Source of the DNA: JACCTI01 sp051005695
GTDB taxonomy: Bacteria > Verrucomicrobiota > Verrucomicrobiia > Chthoniobacterales > UBA10450
Reading direction: 5' to 3'
NCBI GenBank assembly: GCA_051005695.1
Contig: JBPCJC010000048.1
Span: 1 to 33,712, forward strand
DNA length: 33,712 bases
Made by a program: the position numbers and the translations under genes. Under the pieces are notes generated by a model. It worked only from the letters and a program-made list of their open reading frames with translations. It was not told where the DNA came from and searched no databases. Below are positions 14,969 through 23,173 of this stretch, one piece after another. Each line of letters starts with the position of its first letter. The stretch's first letter is position 1.

Positions 14969-17185
14969 ATGCCTTTCGAGCTCGAATCGAACTACCAACC
15001 GCGCGGCGACCAGGCGCAGGCGATCGGGAAATTGCGGAAATCGCTCGAAGCCGGCAATCGCCACCAGACGCTCCTCGGCGTCACCGGTTCCGGAAAAACT
15101 TTCACGATGGCGAACGTCATCCGCGACCTCGATCGGCCGACGCTGATCATCTCCCACAACAAGACGCTCGCGGCGCAGCTTTACTCCGAGTTCAAACAAT
15201 TCTTCCCGCGCAACGCGGTCGAATATTTCGTGAGCTATTTCGATTACTACCAACCGGAGGCCTACATCCCGCGGAGCGATACCTATATAGAGAAGGACTC
15301 ATCGATTAACGAAGAGATCGAGCGCTTGCGTTTGTCGGCCACGAGCGCGCTCCTTTCGCGGCGCGACACCATCGTGGTCGCGAGTGTCTCCTGCATCTAC
15401 GGCGTGACTTCGCCGGAAGATTATTTGCGAATGCTGCTCACGGTGAAAAAAGGCCAGCAGATTTCCCGCGAAGCCGTGCTTGGCCGGCTGGTCGACATGC
15501 TCTACGGCCGCAATGATATCGATTTCGCGCGCGGAAAATTCCGGGTACGCGGCGATGTCGTCGAAGTTTATCCCGCGACTGCCGATGAAGAAGCGATCCG
15601 TCTGGAATTCTTCGGCGACGAGATCGACGCGATCACGCGCTTCGATCCGCTCACCGGCAACGCGCACGAACAAATGAGCGTGATCACATTTTTTCCCGCG
15701 AAACAATTCGTCACGCCGGCGGACAAATTGAACCGCGCGCTCAGTTCCATCCGCAACGAGCTCGACGAGCGCATCATCCTCCTGGAATCGCAGAGCCGAT
15801 TGCTGGAAGCGCAACGGCTGAAAATGCGCACCGAATACGATCTCGAAATGCTGCAGGAAATGGGCTTCTGCAACGGCATCGAGAATTACTCGCGTCATCT
15901 TTCCGGCCGCCCGCCCGGTTCGAAACCGTTTACCCTGCTCGATTTTTTCCCGAAGGATTACTTGTTAGTCATCGATGAATCCCACGCCACCATTCCGCAG
16001 ATCGGCGGGATGTATGAAGGCGACAAGTCGCGCAAGACCGTCCTCGTTGAGTACGGCTTCCGCTTGCCCAGTGCACTGGATAACCGCCCGCTGAATTTCA
16101 AGGAATTCATAGGCATGACCAACCAGCTCACCTACGTCAGCGCCACGCCGGCGGAGTTCGAAATCCAAAACAGCGTCGTCGGCAACAAAGGCTACGTCCC
16201 GCACAAGCGCGAACGCATCGGCACCGACGAGCCGGTTCCGTTTCTCATCGCCGGCGGCGGAAAAAAAGATTCGTCGGCCTCGCCGATTTCGCGCACCGAT
16301 CAGCCGATCGAAGAATTCGATGTCCACACTCCCGGCATGCCCCTGGTGGTCGAACAAATCATTCGTCCCACCGGGTTGCTTGATCCGAAGATCACGCTCA
16401 AGCCGCTCAAGAATCAGATCGACGAAACGATGGAGCTTTGCCGGCAACGCGTCGAGCAGCAGGAACGCGTTCTCGTGACTACTCTGACGAAACGCACCGC
16501 CGAAGATCTGGCAGATTACCTCCGCGACGTTGGCCTGAAAGTCCGCTACCTGCACAGCGACATCGACACCATCGAGCGCGTGGAAATTCTGCGCGGCTTA
16601 CGCGCAGCCGACTTCGATATTCTCGTCGGAATCAATCTCCTCCGCGAAGGTCTCGATCTGCCCGAAGTCTCGTTAGTCTGCATCCTCGATGCGGACAAGG
16701 AAGGCTTCCTGCGTTCGCAAACCTCGCTCATCCAAACCGCCGGCCGCGCCGCGCGCCACATCAACGGCGAAGTCGTTCTGTTTGCCGACACCGTCACGCA
16801 GAGCATGCAGGCTTTGATCTCGATCAGCGATTATCGGCGGACCAAACAGATGGAGTATAACGAGAAGCACGGGATCACGCCCACGACGGTGAAACGCGCG
16901 ATCCAGGAAAGCTTGCACACGATTTTGCGCGGTCGCGAAATTGCCGCCTCCGTCGTCCAGGAAGCGGGCGGTGATTTCAATCTCACCGAGCTCCTGCGCG
17001 AGCTGGAAGACGAAATGCAAACCGCCTCTGCGAATCTGGAATTCGAACGCGCCGCCTTGCTGCGCGACCAGATCATGGAAGTCAAAAACGGCACTGGCCT
17101 AACGAAGATCGAACCAAAACGCCGGCCGGTGAAGTATTCCTCTCGCGGCAGCGGCACGCCACGGCGGCGTGGCTCGCGCGTCTGA
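14969..17185 (+). CDS. uvrB: excinuclease ABC subunit B
   Basis: The damage-verifying DNA helicase-like ATPase of nucleotide excision repair, working with UvrA and UvrC. It has 738 residues. Walker A is GVTGSGKT (37-44). The beta-hairpin region is YFVSYFDYYQPEAYIP. The DEAD-type box is VIDESHATIPQIGGMYEGDKSRK in two parts. Motif VI is QTAGRAARHINGEVVLF. The C-terminal UVR motif is at LEDEMQTASANLEFERAALLR. Between SATP (391-394) and EQIIRPTG there are about 55 more residues than in E. coli UvrB, a Gly/Ser/charged insertion near 403-455. The ATG at 14969 is preferred to a GTG at 14954. It is divergent from the GTPase operon. No LexA box was recognised. Confidence 0.96.
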   Translation: MPFELESNYQPRGDQAQAIGKLRKSLEAGNRHQTLLGVTGSGKTFTMANVIRDLDRPTLIISHNKTLAAQLYSEFKQFFPRNAVEYFVSYFDYYQPEAYIPRSDTYIEKDSSINEEIERLRLSATSALLSRRDTIVVASVSCIYGVTSPEDYLRMLLTVKKGQQISREAVLGRLVDMLYGRNDIDFARGKFRVRGDVVEVYPATADEEAIRLEFFGDEIDAITRFDPLTGNAHEQMSVITFFPAKQFVTPADKLNRALSSIRNELDERIILLESQSRLLEAQRLKMRTEYDLEMLQEMGFCNGIENYSRHLSGRPPGSKPFTLLDFFPKDYLLVIDESHATIPQIGGMYEGDKSRKTVLVEYGFRLPSALDNRPLNFKEFIGMTNQLTYVSATPAEFEIQNSVVGNKGYVPHKRERIGTDEPVPFLIAGGGKKDSSASPISRTDQPIEEFDVHTPGMPLVVEQIIRPTGLLDPKITLKPLKNQIDETMELCRQRVEQQERVLVTTLTKRTAEDLADYLRDVGLKVRYLHSDIDTIERVEILRGLRAADFDILVGINLLREGLDLPEVSLVCILDADKEGFLRSQTSLIQTAGRAARHINGEVVLFADTVTQSMQALISISDYRRTKQMEYNEKHGITPTTVKRAIQESLHTILRGREIAASVVQEAGGDFNLTELLRELEDEMQTASANLEFERAALLRDQIMEVKNGTGLTKIEPKRRPVKYSSRGSGTPRRRGSRV

Positions 17186-17188
17186 ATT

Positions 17189-18295
17189 TTACTGCGCCTT
17201 GAGCCCGCGGTGCGTGACCAGATAAACCGCGAAGCTGCCTAACCAATGGCCGCCTTCGTAGTGCTCGCCGGTGACCGCGGCGAGGCCGGCACGACGATGC
17301 GCTTCGGCGGTCGCGGCGAGACCGGCGCGGCGCGGATCGTCTGTCGGTAATCCCGAGATTATGCCTTCCAACATCCAGGCGCGGCTGAGATTCAAGCCGT
17401 CGAGATGCGCCAGCTTCGGGTCGCTCGGATCGGGCGAAACTGCGACTGGCAACCAGTCAGTCTTCGCGGTTATCGGCAGTTGCGGCAGGAAATCCTTCAG
17501 CCATTCGCTGAACTCGTTAGGCGCAAGCACCCGGCGCATGACGTCGGCTTCGGCCAGGCAGGGCGAAAGGAAATCTTCTCCTGAAGGCTCGTAAGACATC
17601 GGGCAACTTTTGTCCGCGAGATAAAATGTGCGCGCGCGCTCGATGAGCATTTGCTCGAAAGCTTCATTTTTGGTGGAGCGCGCGTAATCCAGCAGCAAGC
17701 CGAGCGAAAAGGCCGTCTGCGCGTGCTCGCCAATGCGCACGGGATGCGAAAGTTTCGGCAGCCAGGTTTGCAGGCGGTCGAGCGCCGCTTCCTCCAGTGG
17801 TCGCAGGTTCGCGGACAATTCGCGCGCCAGCGGGTCATCCCACTCGCGCAGCTCGGCGCAAAGCTGGAGCAACCACGCGAGACCGTACGGTCGCTCGAAA
17901 TTCGCCCGCCCTTCCCCGCGCATGTACTTGGTTTCCTGTTTCAGGTTTTCCGCGCTCAGGCTTTTCTTGAACGCGGCGCGCGCCGCCTCGGTGAAAGGCG
18001 CCTCGGGAAAAGTGCGCGCCAGCCTAACGAGTAACCAGTGGCCGTGGACCGATGAATGCCAATCGTAACAACCGCAAAACGCCGGGGTCAGTTGATGCGG
18101 TGGGGCAACGTCGGCCGCGCTGTTGAGCACGTGGCTGATGTGGTTCGGATATTCCTTGCCGACACAGGCGAGCGCGAGCTGCGCGAAGCGATCCGCGGCC
18201 GCGGCGTCGAAGGTGAACGGAGAAGATTCCGCAGCCGCTAGCGGTGAAACGATCAGGACAAATAGCGCAGCGACGATCAGTTTCATTTTGCGCAA
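17189..18295 (-). CDS. DUF2891-family exported protein
   Basis: A 368-residue protein with a signal peptide (MKLIVAALFVLIVSPLAAA) directed to the periplasm; the ATG at 18286 is an equally good start. The mature part is alpha-helical and contains CYDWHSSVHGHWLLVRL, YGLAWLLQL and EGGHWLGSFAVYL, which mark DUF2891. These look like an alpha/alpha-toroid of the kind seen in glycan-acting enzymes, but no activity is established. It converges with uvrB, stops 3 bp apart, and starts shortly after the zinc-ribbon membrane protein on the same strand. Two dispersed words lie inside, read as PNE and LVR. Confidence 0.85.
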   Translation of the reverse strand: MRKMKLIVAALFVLIVSPLAAAESSPFTFDAAAADRFAQLALACVGKEYPNHISHVLNSAADVAPPHQLTPAFCGCYDWHSSVHGHWLLVRLARTFPEAPFTEAARAAFKKSLSAENLKQETKYMRGEGRANFERPYGLAWLLQLCAELREWDDPLARELSANLRPLEEAALDRLQTWLPKLSHPVRIGEHAQTAFSLGLLLDYARSTKNEAFEQMLIERARTFYLADKSCPMSYEPSGEDFLSPCLAEADVMRRVLAPNEFSEWLKDFLPQLPITAKTDWLPVAVSPDPSDPKLAHLDGLNLSRAWMLEGIISGLPTDDPRRAGLAATAEAHRRAGLAAVTGEHYEGGHWLGSFAVYLVTHRGLKAQ

Positions 18296-18299
18296 AAAA

Positions 18300-18710
18300 T
18301 CACCGCGCAGAGACCGGCGGCGTCGGGTCCAGTAATTGCCGTCCGCACTTGGGACAAAGCCCGTGCGAGAGATCGAGCTCGAGCTCCTTGGCGCAATAAT
18401 GTTCCAGCGAAACCCACTCGCCGCTTTGTTCCACTTTTCGGCACCAGGCGCACATCGTCAGCATGTCTTCGAGATAACGAAAACGGCGCAGGACCTTGTG
18501 CGTGGCGGCGTAGACGATCAGCCAAACGATCGCGGTCACGAGCGATTCGAGCGCGCTTTCGTGCCAATCGGGCCGATGCGCGTAGCCGAAAAGCAGATGC
18601 GGCAGGCCGAGTAATTCGTCGAGCCACGAGAACAGAATGATCACGCTAAAACCGATGCATTCGATCCAGAGAATGCTGGAGGCGGTGCGTTGGTTGCCCT
18701 TGGTATTCAT
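18300..18710 (-). CDS. small membrane protein with Cys-rich C-terminal ribbon
   Basis: A 136-residue protein from ATG 18710; the frame is open to an ATG at 18800. Two transmembrane helices lie at about 15-33 (SILWIECIGFSVIILFSW) and 55-72 (LVTAIVWLIVYAATH). The cytoplasmic tail reads CAWCRKVEQSGEWVSLEHY, then LSHGLCPKCGRQLL. This C-x-x-C / SHG-x-C-P-x-C pattern is a zinc-ribbon-like tail usually found at the end of PAS or HAMP sensor proteins; here it is free-standing on a two-helix membrane protein. Function unknown. It precedes the DUF2891 gene with a 4 to 13 bp gap and is divergent from the 18842 ORF. Confidence 0.7.
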   Translation of the reverse strand: MNTKGNQRTASSILWIECIGFSVIILFSWLDELLGLPHLLFGYAHRPDWHESALESLVTAIVWLIVYAATHKVLRRFRYLEDMLTMCAWCRKVEQSGEWVSLEHYCAKELELDLSHGLCPKCGRQLLDPTPPVSAR

Positions 18711-18841
18711 CGAGCGGAAGGCCGATCGTTCGCCATTGCCTGGTCGGTAGTTCGAGATAACCAGCGCGCGCAGATTGCGCAATCGCGGCCCGAAATGCAC
18801 GATCCATTTGAATCTCCGGCCCGCTCACGCCATAGCTTGGA

Positions 18842-19081
18842 ATGACAAGTTCACTCGCAACCCGGCGCCTGGTTCAGCTCGGGGCACTTTTTCTTATCGG
18901 CGACGGCGTCATGGGATTGCTCAAGCCGCGCTGGCATTCGCTCCTCTGGCATTTCGGACCGGAACTAGCCCGCGCCATGACCGAGGAACTGGCCGACAAC
19001 CCGAAGATCGCGCGCTCCGTTTATCTGGCGGAAGCAGCCATCGGGATTGCCCTGGCCGCGCGCCAAACACCGGAAGTCTAA
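18842..19081 (+). CDS. short conserved membrane protein of unknown function
   Basis: A 79-residue ORF: an N-terminal hydrophobic helix (LVQLGALFLIGDGVMGLL), the segment KPRWHSLLWHFGPELARAM, and a second helix near YLAEAAIGIALAARQ. I recall similar short proteins (GDG...PR.H..LW..GP) in acidobacteria and verrucomicrobia, none with a known role. It stands alone on the plus strand, divergent from the small zinc-ribbon gene and convergent with menA. A TCGTTAGGC word follows its stop by 27 bp. Confidence 0.6.
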   Translation: MTSSLATRRLVQLGALFLIGDGVMGLLKPRWHSLLWHFGPELARAMTEELADNPKIARSVYLAEAAIGIALAARQTPEV

Positions 19082-19111
19082 CCAGCCCGCCGCGGACCGC
19101 CGCAGGACTCG

Positions 19112-19987
19112 TTAGGCAAAAATCGGCTGGAGCAAAAACGAGGCGGTGTAGAGCAACCCGAAGACAAGATGAGTTTGCGCAGTGCCCGGAACGCTCCCGC
19201 TGCGCGCCGCGCGCCAGAGCAACGGCAGCGACAGGAGAGTCGTTAGGCTCCAGACCGGCAGAAGCCGCGCGGCCACGCCCGCGAGCACAAAAACCAGCGG
19301 GCCGAAGAGGAGCACTAATTGCAAAACGCGGCCGGCGGCCGGCGTCAGCCAGGTGGCCAGCGTGCGCACATGCGCCGCGCGATCGTCTTCCGCGTCGCGC
19401 AAATTATTCGCGTGCAAAATTGCATCGACCAGCAGGCAAATCGGCAGGGAAAGCAGCGCCACCTTCAACCATTGCGCGAGTGAAACCGCGCGCTCCTGGA
19501 CTCCGTAGGCGCCCAGCGTCAGGCCGAGTCCGAAGGCGATCACGATCAGCAAATCACCAAAGGCGTATTTCTTCAAAAACGCCGGATACAAAACCGCGCA
19601 GCCCAACCCGACGAGCGCCAGCGGCCACACCACCTCGCGATGCGCGCGAAATAAAAACCACCCGCAAACCGCGGCTCCGGCGAAGAGCAAAAGGGCATAA
19701 ATCAACGCCTGCGCGGAAGTCATTTGCCCGCCGGTGAGGACGCCGCTGCCATGCTCCGGCCGGGTATCGACGCCTTTGACGAAATCAAAGTAATCGTTAA
19801 GCACATTCGCGCCGAAATGCGCCAGGACCGCGCCGATCAGGGTCACCAAAAAAGTCAGGGTATCGAAACGCCCCGCGCCTAGTCCGCCATAACCGCGCGC
19901 GGCCAAAACCGTCCCGAGCAAAACCGGCACGATGCTCGCGGGAAGCGAATACGCGCGCGTCGCGCGCCACAAAATCGCAGGTTGCAT
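19112..19987 (-). CDS. menA: UbiA-family prenyltransferase, probably MenA
   Basis: A 291-residue polytopic membrane enzyme that would attach a polyprenyl chain to 1,4-dihydroxy-2-naphthoate, giving demethylmenaquinone. The first Asp-rich motif is NVLNDYFDFVKGVDTR, with HGSGVLTGGQMT after it as in MenA. The second is NNLRDAEDDRAAHVRTLA. Eight or nine hydrophobic helices are apparent. The ATG at 19987 (MQPAILWRATRAYSLPAS) is chosen because MenA proteins begin just before W..A.R..SLPAS; an ATG at 20020 adds 11 residues. No other menaquinone genes are nearby. The TAA stop lies in a TCGTTAGGC word. Another UbiA activity cannot be excluded. Confidence 0.87.
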   Translation of the reverse strand: MQPAILWRATRAYSLPASIVPVLLGTVLAARGYGGLGAGRFDTLTFLVTLIGAVLAHFGANVLNDYFDFVKGVDTRPEHGSGVLTGGQMTSAQALIYALLLFAGAAVCGWFLFRAHREVVWPLALVGLGCAVLYPAFLKKYAFGDLLIVIAFGLGLTLGAYGVQERAVSLAQWLKVALLSLPICLLVDAILHANNLRDAEDDRAAHVRTLATWLTPAAGRVLQLVLLFGPLVFVLAGVAARLLPVWSLTTLLSLPLLWRAARSGSVPGTAQTHLVFGLLYTASFLLQPIFA

Positions 19988-20102
19988 GGCGCAGCCTACG
20001 CACTCTTCCTGCGCTCGCATCCCGGGCCATTTCGGATCGACAGCGCGGTCATTTTATCGTATTCCAAAAGCCGTTCGTGCGCCGCCGCGCACCTCCTTCC
20101 AG

Positions 20103-20675
20103 ATGCCCGCACTCACTTCAACTTCATCAAGCGCGAGGACCTCGAGTCCGTCGCTCCATCGTTTGATTTCCGAAGTCCGCGCGCTCGTGCAGGCAAACCA
20201 GGACGCGAAACAAATCGGCCAGGCGGTCGCAAAAATTCTCCAGCCGTATCTTTCCTGCGATGATTTTTTAACCCCGGCGCAGCTCGAGCCGGATGAAATC
20301 AAATATCGCCAGCACGTCCTGCACGTGGAACCGGACGGAAGTTTTTCGGTGGTCGCGCTGGTTTGGTTACCGGGCCAGGCCACCTGCATTCACGATCACG
20401 TTTCCTGGTGCGTCGTCGGCGTGCACCAAGGCGAGGAGCACGAAACGGTTTACCAGATTGCCGGCGACGACGCCGATCCGCATCTCGTCCTCGCGGGTCA
20501 TTCCGTCAGTCCCTCGGGTTCGGTGGTAGCGCTGGTGCCGCCGGGCGATATTCATCAGGTGACGAACAACGGCCGCACCCTCGCGGTTTCGTTGCACATT
20601 TACGGCGCGGATATTTCGCTTCTCGGCTCGAGCATTCGCCGGCGTTACGACCTGGCCGTGCGCGATGTTGGTTAG
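20103..20675 (+). CDS. cysteine-dioxygenase-like cupin protein
   Basis: A 190-residue single-domain cupin. The metal ligands are likely the two His of CIHDHVSWCVVGVHQG and the later His of VPPGDIHQVTN, matching the three-His iron site of cysteine dioxygenase and related thiol dioxygenases. Similar bacterial proteins oxidise cysteine or 3-mercaptopropionate; the substrate is not determined. The ATG at 20103 is the nearest one upstream of the domain (LHRLISEVRALVQ); the frame is open much further upstream but without family similarity. It is divergent from menA. Its TAG stop overlaps the TAA stop of the convergent 20672 gene, within a TGGTTAGAC near-match. Confidence 0.8.
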   Translation: MPALTSTSSSARTSSPSLHRLISEVRALVQANQDAKQIGQAVAKILQPYLSCDDFLTPAQLEPDEIKYRQHVLHVEPDGSFSVVALVWLPGQATCIHDHVSWCVVGVHQGEEHETVYQIAGDDADPHLVLAGHSVSPSGSVVALVPPGDIHQVTNNGRTLAVSLHIYGADISLLGSSIRRRYDLAVRDVG

Positions 20676-21235
20676 ACTTCCAGGTGCGCGGTGCTTTCGA
20701 GCGAACGCTGGCGCGCGCGTTCGAAACTATACTTCGCCAGGTCGAGTGCGACCGGCTGCTCGATTGATTGCAGGTGTTTGAGCAACCGCTCACGCCGCGC
20801 TTTCTCCACGGCATCGTCGCCCGCGTCCGCGATCAAGCGGCGCAGATCATCTTCCGTCGCGCTTTTATTTCCATTCTTCAACCAAAGCAGCGCCAACCCG
20901 GCGAGCGGAAAGCGATCGAAGCCTTCCATTAAATATTCGCGCAAGGGCGGGCTGTTGCGCAGATGAAAGCGAATGTTCTGCTCGACGCCGCGAATCGGAT
21001 ATTGCGGAAACGCGGCCGAATGAATGATCGCCGAGGCCAGATTATCGAGGAGCAATTCCGCCATCGCCTTGACCTCGTCACTGCTCGCCTGGTCGCCCGA
21101 AGCCCAGGCTCGGTTCTCATAAAAATACGGACGCAAATAAGGATGCTCGACCAACACCCTCAAGTGATCGGACGTTTCCGACATCGCCCGTTGCACCAGC
21201 TGGATCTCTGGTTGCTGGCGTGCGGCTTCCAGCAT
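20672..21235 (-). CDS. unknown helical protein, probably missing its N-terminal membrane anchor
   Basis: From ATG 21235 the protein has 187 residues and is mostly helical: LVEHPYLRPYFYENRAW, AMAELLLDNLASAIIH, LREYLMEGFDRFPLAGLALLW. I do not recognise it with confidence; it resembles uncharacterised proteins with an N-terminal transmembrane helix and a coiled-coil. The same frame stays open upstream to about 21328 and reads FLVVTGLLNFSVFVRQLRSG, a likely membrane helix, before a stop. A GTG at 21347 (VSLDTLMP) leads toward it in another frame, so a one-base frameshift near 21320-21330 is possible. The 3' end overlaps the convergent cupin gene. Confidence 0.6.
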   Translation of the reverse strand: MLEAARQQPEIQLVQRAMSETSDHLRVLVEHPYLRPYFYENRAWASGDQASSDEVKAMAELLLDNLASAIIHSAAFPQYPIRGVEQNIRFHLRNSPPLREYLMEGFDRFPLAGLALLWLKNGNKSATEDDLRRLIADAGDDAVEKARRERLLKHLQSIEQPVALDLAKYSFERARQRSLESTAHLEV

Positions 21236-21432
21236 CCGCCGGGTGGTTTCGAGTTGCTCGCGACCGGACCGCAGTTGCCTAACGAAGACTGAAAAATTGA
21301 GCAGGCCGGTGACGACGAGGAAGCGGCATCAAGGTGTCCAGACTCACGAAAGTTTCCTCGCGGAGAAGAGCGCGCCGGTCAACCGCGAGGCTTTCCAGTG
21401 CGGGCAGGCGCGGTTAAATCTGCACGGAGCGC

Positions 21433-22620
21433 ATGAGCACTAACGAACAGGAACGCGCGCGCGTTTTTTTTAATTCCGCGGCGCGCGATTTCGTGACCGC
21501 CCCGAGTGACCGCACCCCGCTCGCCTTTCATCAGCGTCTTCCCGGTTATGCGCCGACGCCGTTGCGAGACGTGCCGGAGCTGGCGCGTTTGCTGCGTGTT
21601 GGTGAGGTGCTGGTGAAAGATGAATCCAGCCGGCTCGGCTTGCCCGCCTTCAAAATTCTTGGCGCGTCGTGGGCGATTTATCGAACGCTGCAAGCGCGCA
21701 ACGCGATCCGCGCGGAAGGCTGGCAAACGATCGCCGAATTGGCCGCGCAACTCCAACCGCTCGCGCCGATGACGCTGGCCGCCGCGACCGATGGCAATCA
21801 CGGCCGCGCCGTCGCGCACCTGGCCGCGTTTCTCGGATTTTCCGCGCGCATTTACGTCCCCGCCGGCACCGCGCAATCGCGGATCGACGGGATCGCGAGC
21901 GAAGGCGCGCGCGTGATCATTGTTGAAGGCACTTATGACGAGGCGGTCGCACGCGCGGCGGAAGATGCGGGCGAGCGTTGCCTGATCATCTCCGATACAT
22001 CCTGGCCTGGTTATGAAGAAGTGCCGCGCTGGGTGGCCGAAGGTTACTCGACCATTTTCTGGGAGATCGACGACGAGCTGGCGCGTCGCGGGCTGGCCGG
22101 ACCCGACCTGGTCGCGGTGCAATGTGGCGTCGGCGCACTCGCGGCAGCATTCGTTAGGCATTATCGCCAAACGGAACACGCCCGGCCCTTGATCGTGAAT
22201 GTCGAACCGTTGCGCGCGGCCTGCGTGCTCGCGTCGATGGAAGCGGGCGAAATAGTTTCTGTCCCGGGCCCGCACGATTCGATCATGGCCGGTTTGAATT
22301 GCGGCCGGCCCTCGATCATCGCCTGGCCGATCATTTCCGCGGGCATCGACGCCTTCGTCGCCATTCCCGATGAACGCGCGCGCGAAGCGATGCGCGCACT
22401 CGCGCGCATCGGGATCGTCGCTGGCGAAACCGGCGCGGCCGGGCTCGCGGGTTTAAGCGAAATCCTCGCCGGCGAAAACTGCGCGCAAGACCGCGCGCGT
22501 CTCGGTGTTCACGGAAACAGTCGCGTGCTTCTGCTCATCACTGAAGGCGCGACCGATCCGGCGGCTTACCGGGAAATTGTCGCGCGTGATATCGCTTGCC
22601 GCGCAGAGGGCTTGGCTTAA
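21433..22620 (+). CDS. dpaL: diaminopropionate ammonia-lyase
   Basis: A 395-residue fold-type II PLP enzyme that splits 2,3-diaminopropionate into pyruvate and ammonia. The PLP lysine is K74 in KDESSRLGLPAFKILG, the typical DpaL (YgeX) pattern. AATDGNHGRAVAH, QCGVGALAAAF, AGLNCGRPS and GETGAAGLAGL are also family motifs. The length is normal. GGAG lies 3 bp before the ATG. The gene is divergent from the unknown 20672 gene and followed by a small periplasmic protein. The dispersed word at 22151 is read as FVR. A threonine-dehydratase-like activity is the main alternative, but the motifs favour DpaL. Confidence 0.88.
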   Translation: MSTNEQERARVFFNSAARDFVTAPSDRTPLAFHQRLPGYAPTPLRDVPELARLLRVGEVLVKDESSRLGLPAFKILGASWAIYRTLQARNAIRAEGWQTIAELAAQLQPLAPMTLAAATDGNHGRAVAHLAAFLGFSARIYVPAGTAQSRIDGIASEGARVIIVEGTYDEAVARAAEDAGERCLIISDTSWPGYEEVPRWVAEGYSTIFWEIDDELARRGLAGPDLVAVQCGVGALAAAFVRHYRQTEHARPLIVNVEPLRAACVLASMEAGEIVSVPGPHDSIMAGLNCGRPSIIAWPIISAGIDAFVAIPDERAREAMRALARIGIVAGETGAAGLAGLSEILAGENCAQDRARLGVHGNSRVLLLITEGATDPAAYREIVARDIACRAEGLA

Positions 22621-22648
22621 ATACCCCGGCATCATTCACCTCGCATCC

Positions 22649-23146
22649 ATGAACAAATATCTTCTCGCTCTTCTCGCCGTCGCCGCCCTCAGCAGCGTTT
22701 CCGTGCACGCCAAGGAATTGAAAGTGCCTAACGACGAGTTCGCCGTCGCGTCGATCGATATCCCGGATGATTGGGATCCGGAAGAAATCACCAATGGCGT
22801 CGCCGGCACGAGCGAGGACGAAGCGGTTTATCTCGCGGTGGTTGCGGTCGGAAATGACAAGGGCATGGACGCGGAGATCGAAGACACCTTCGCCATGCTC
22901 AAGGAGCACAACGTGATCCTGGATGATTCCACTAAGAAGGAAAACAAGTTCAAGATCAACGACCTCGAGGCGAACGAATTGCTCTATCAGGCGAAGGATG
23001 AAGACGGCCCCGCGGCGGTCAGCATTACCTTCGTCCCGATCAAGGACAAAGTGATCGTGCTCACCTATTGGGTCTCGACCAAGGACGAGCAGAAGCATCA
23101 GGAAGAAGTCGGCAAAATTGTCAAAAGCCTGAAGCCGGTTGGTTAG
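22649..23146 (+). CDS. exported protein of unknown function
   Basis: A 165-residue protein with a signal peptide (MNKYLLALLAVAALSSVSVHA, cleavage near residue 21). The mature part is small and rich in charge, with FAVASIDIPDDWDPEEI, VYLAVVAVGNDKG and AVSITFVPIKDKVIVLTYWV. This suggests a single alpha/beta domain like those of short periplasmic DUF proteins (PsbP/Mog1-like lipid- or metal-binding folds), though I cannot name the family. It starts 28 bp after dpaL. Its TAG stop lies in a TGGTTAGGC near-match. The next gene, a Sir2 deacylase, begins 27 bp later in the same frame. Confidence 0.7.
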   Translation: MNKYLLALLAVAALSSVSVHAKELKVPNDEFAVASIDIPDDWDPEEITNGVAGTSEDEAVYLAVVAVGNDKGMDAEIEDTFAMLKEHNVILDDSTKKENKFKINDLEANELLYQAKDEDGPAAVSITFVPIKDKVIVLTYWVSTKDEQKHQEEVGKIVKSLKPVG

Positions 23147-23173
23147 GCCAACGCCGCGATCGACGAACAGCGG

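Noticed and set aside
21379..22275. 298-codon minus-strand frame opposite dpaL
   Set aside because: No family motif, Arg/His-rich, fully explained as antisense of a PLP enzyme gene.
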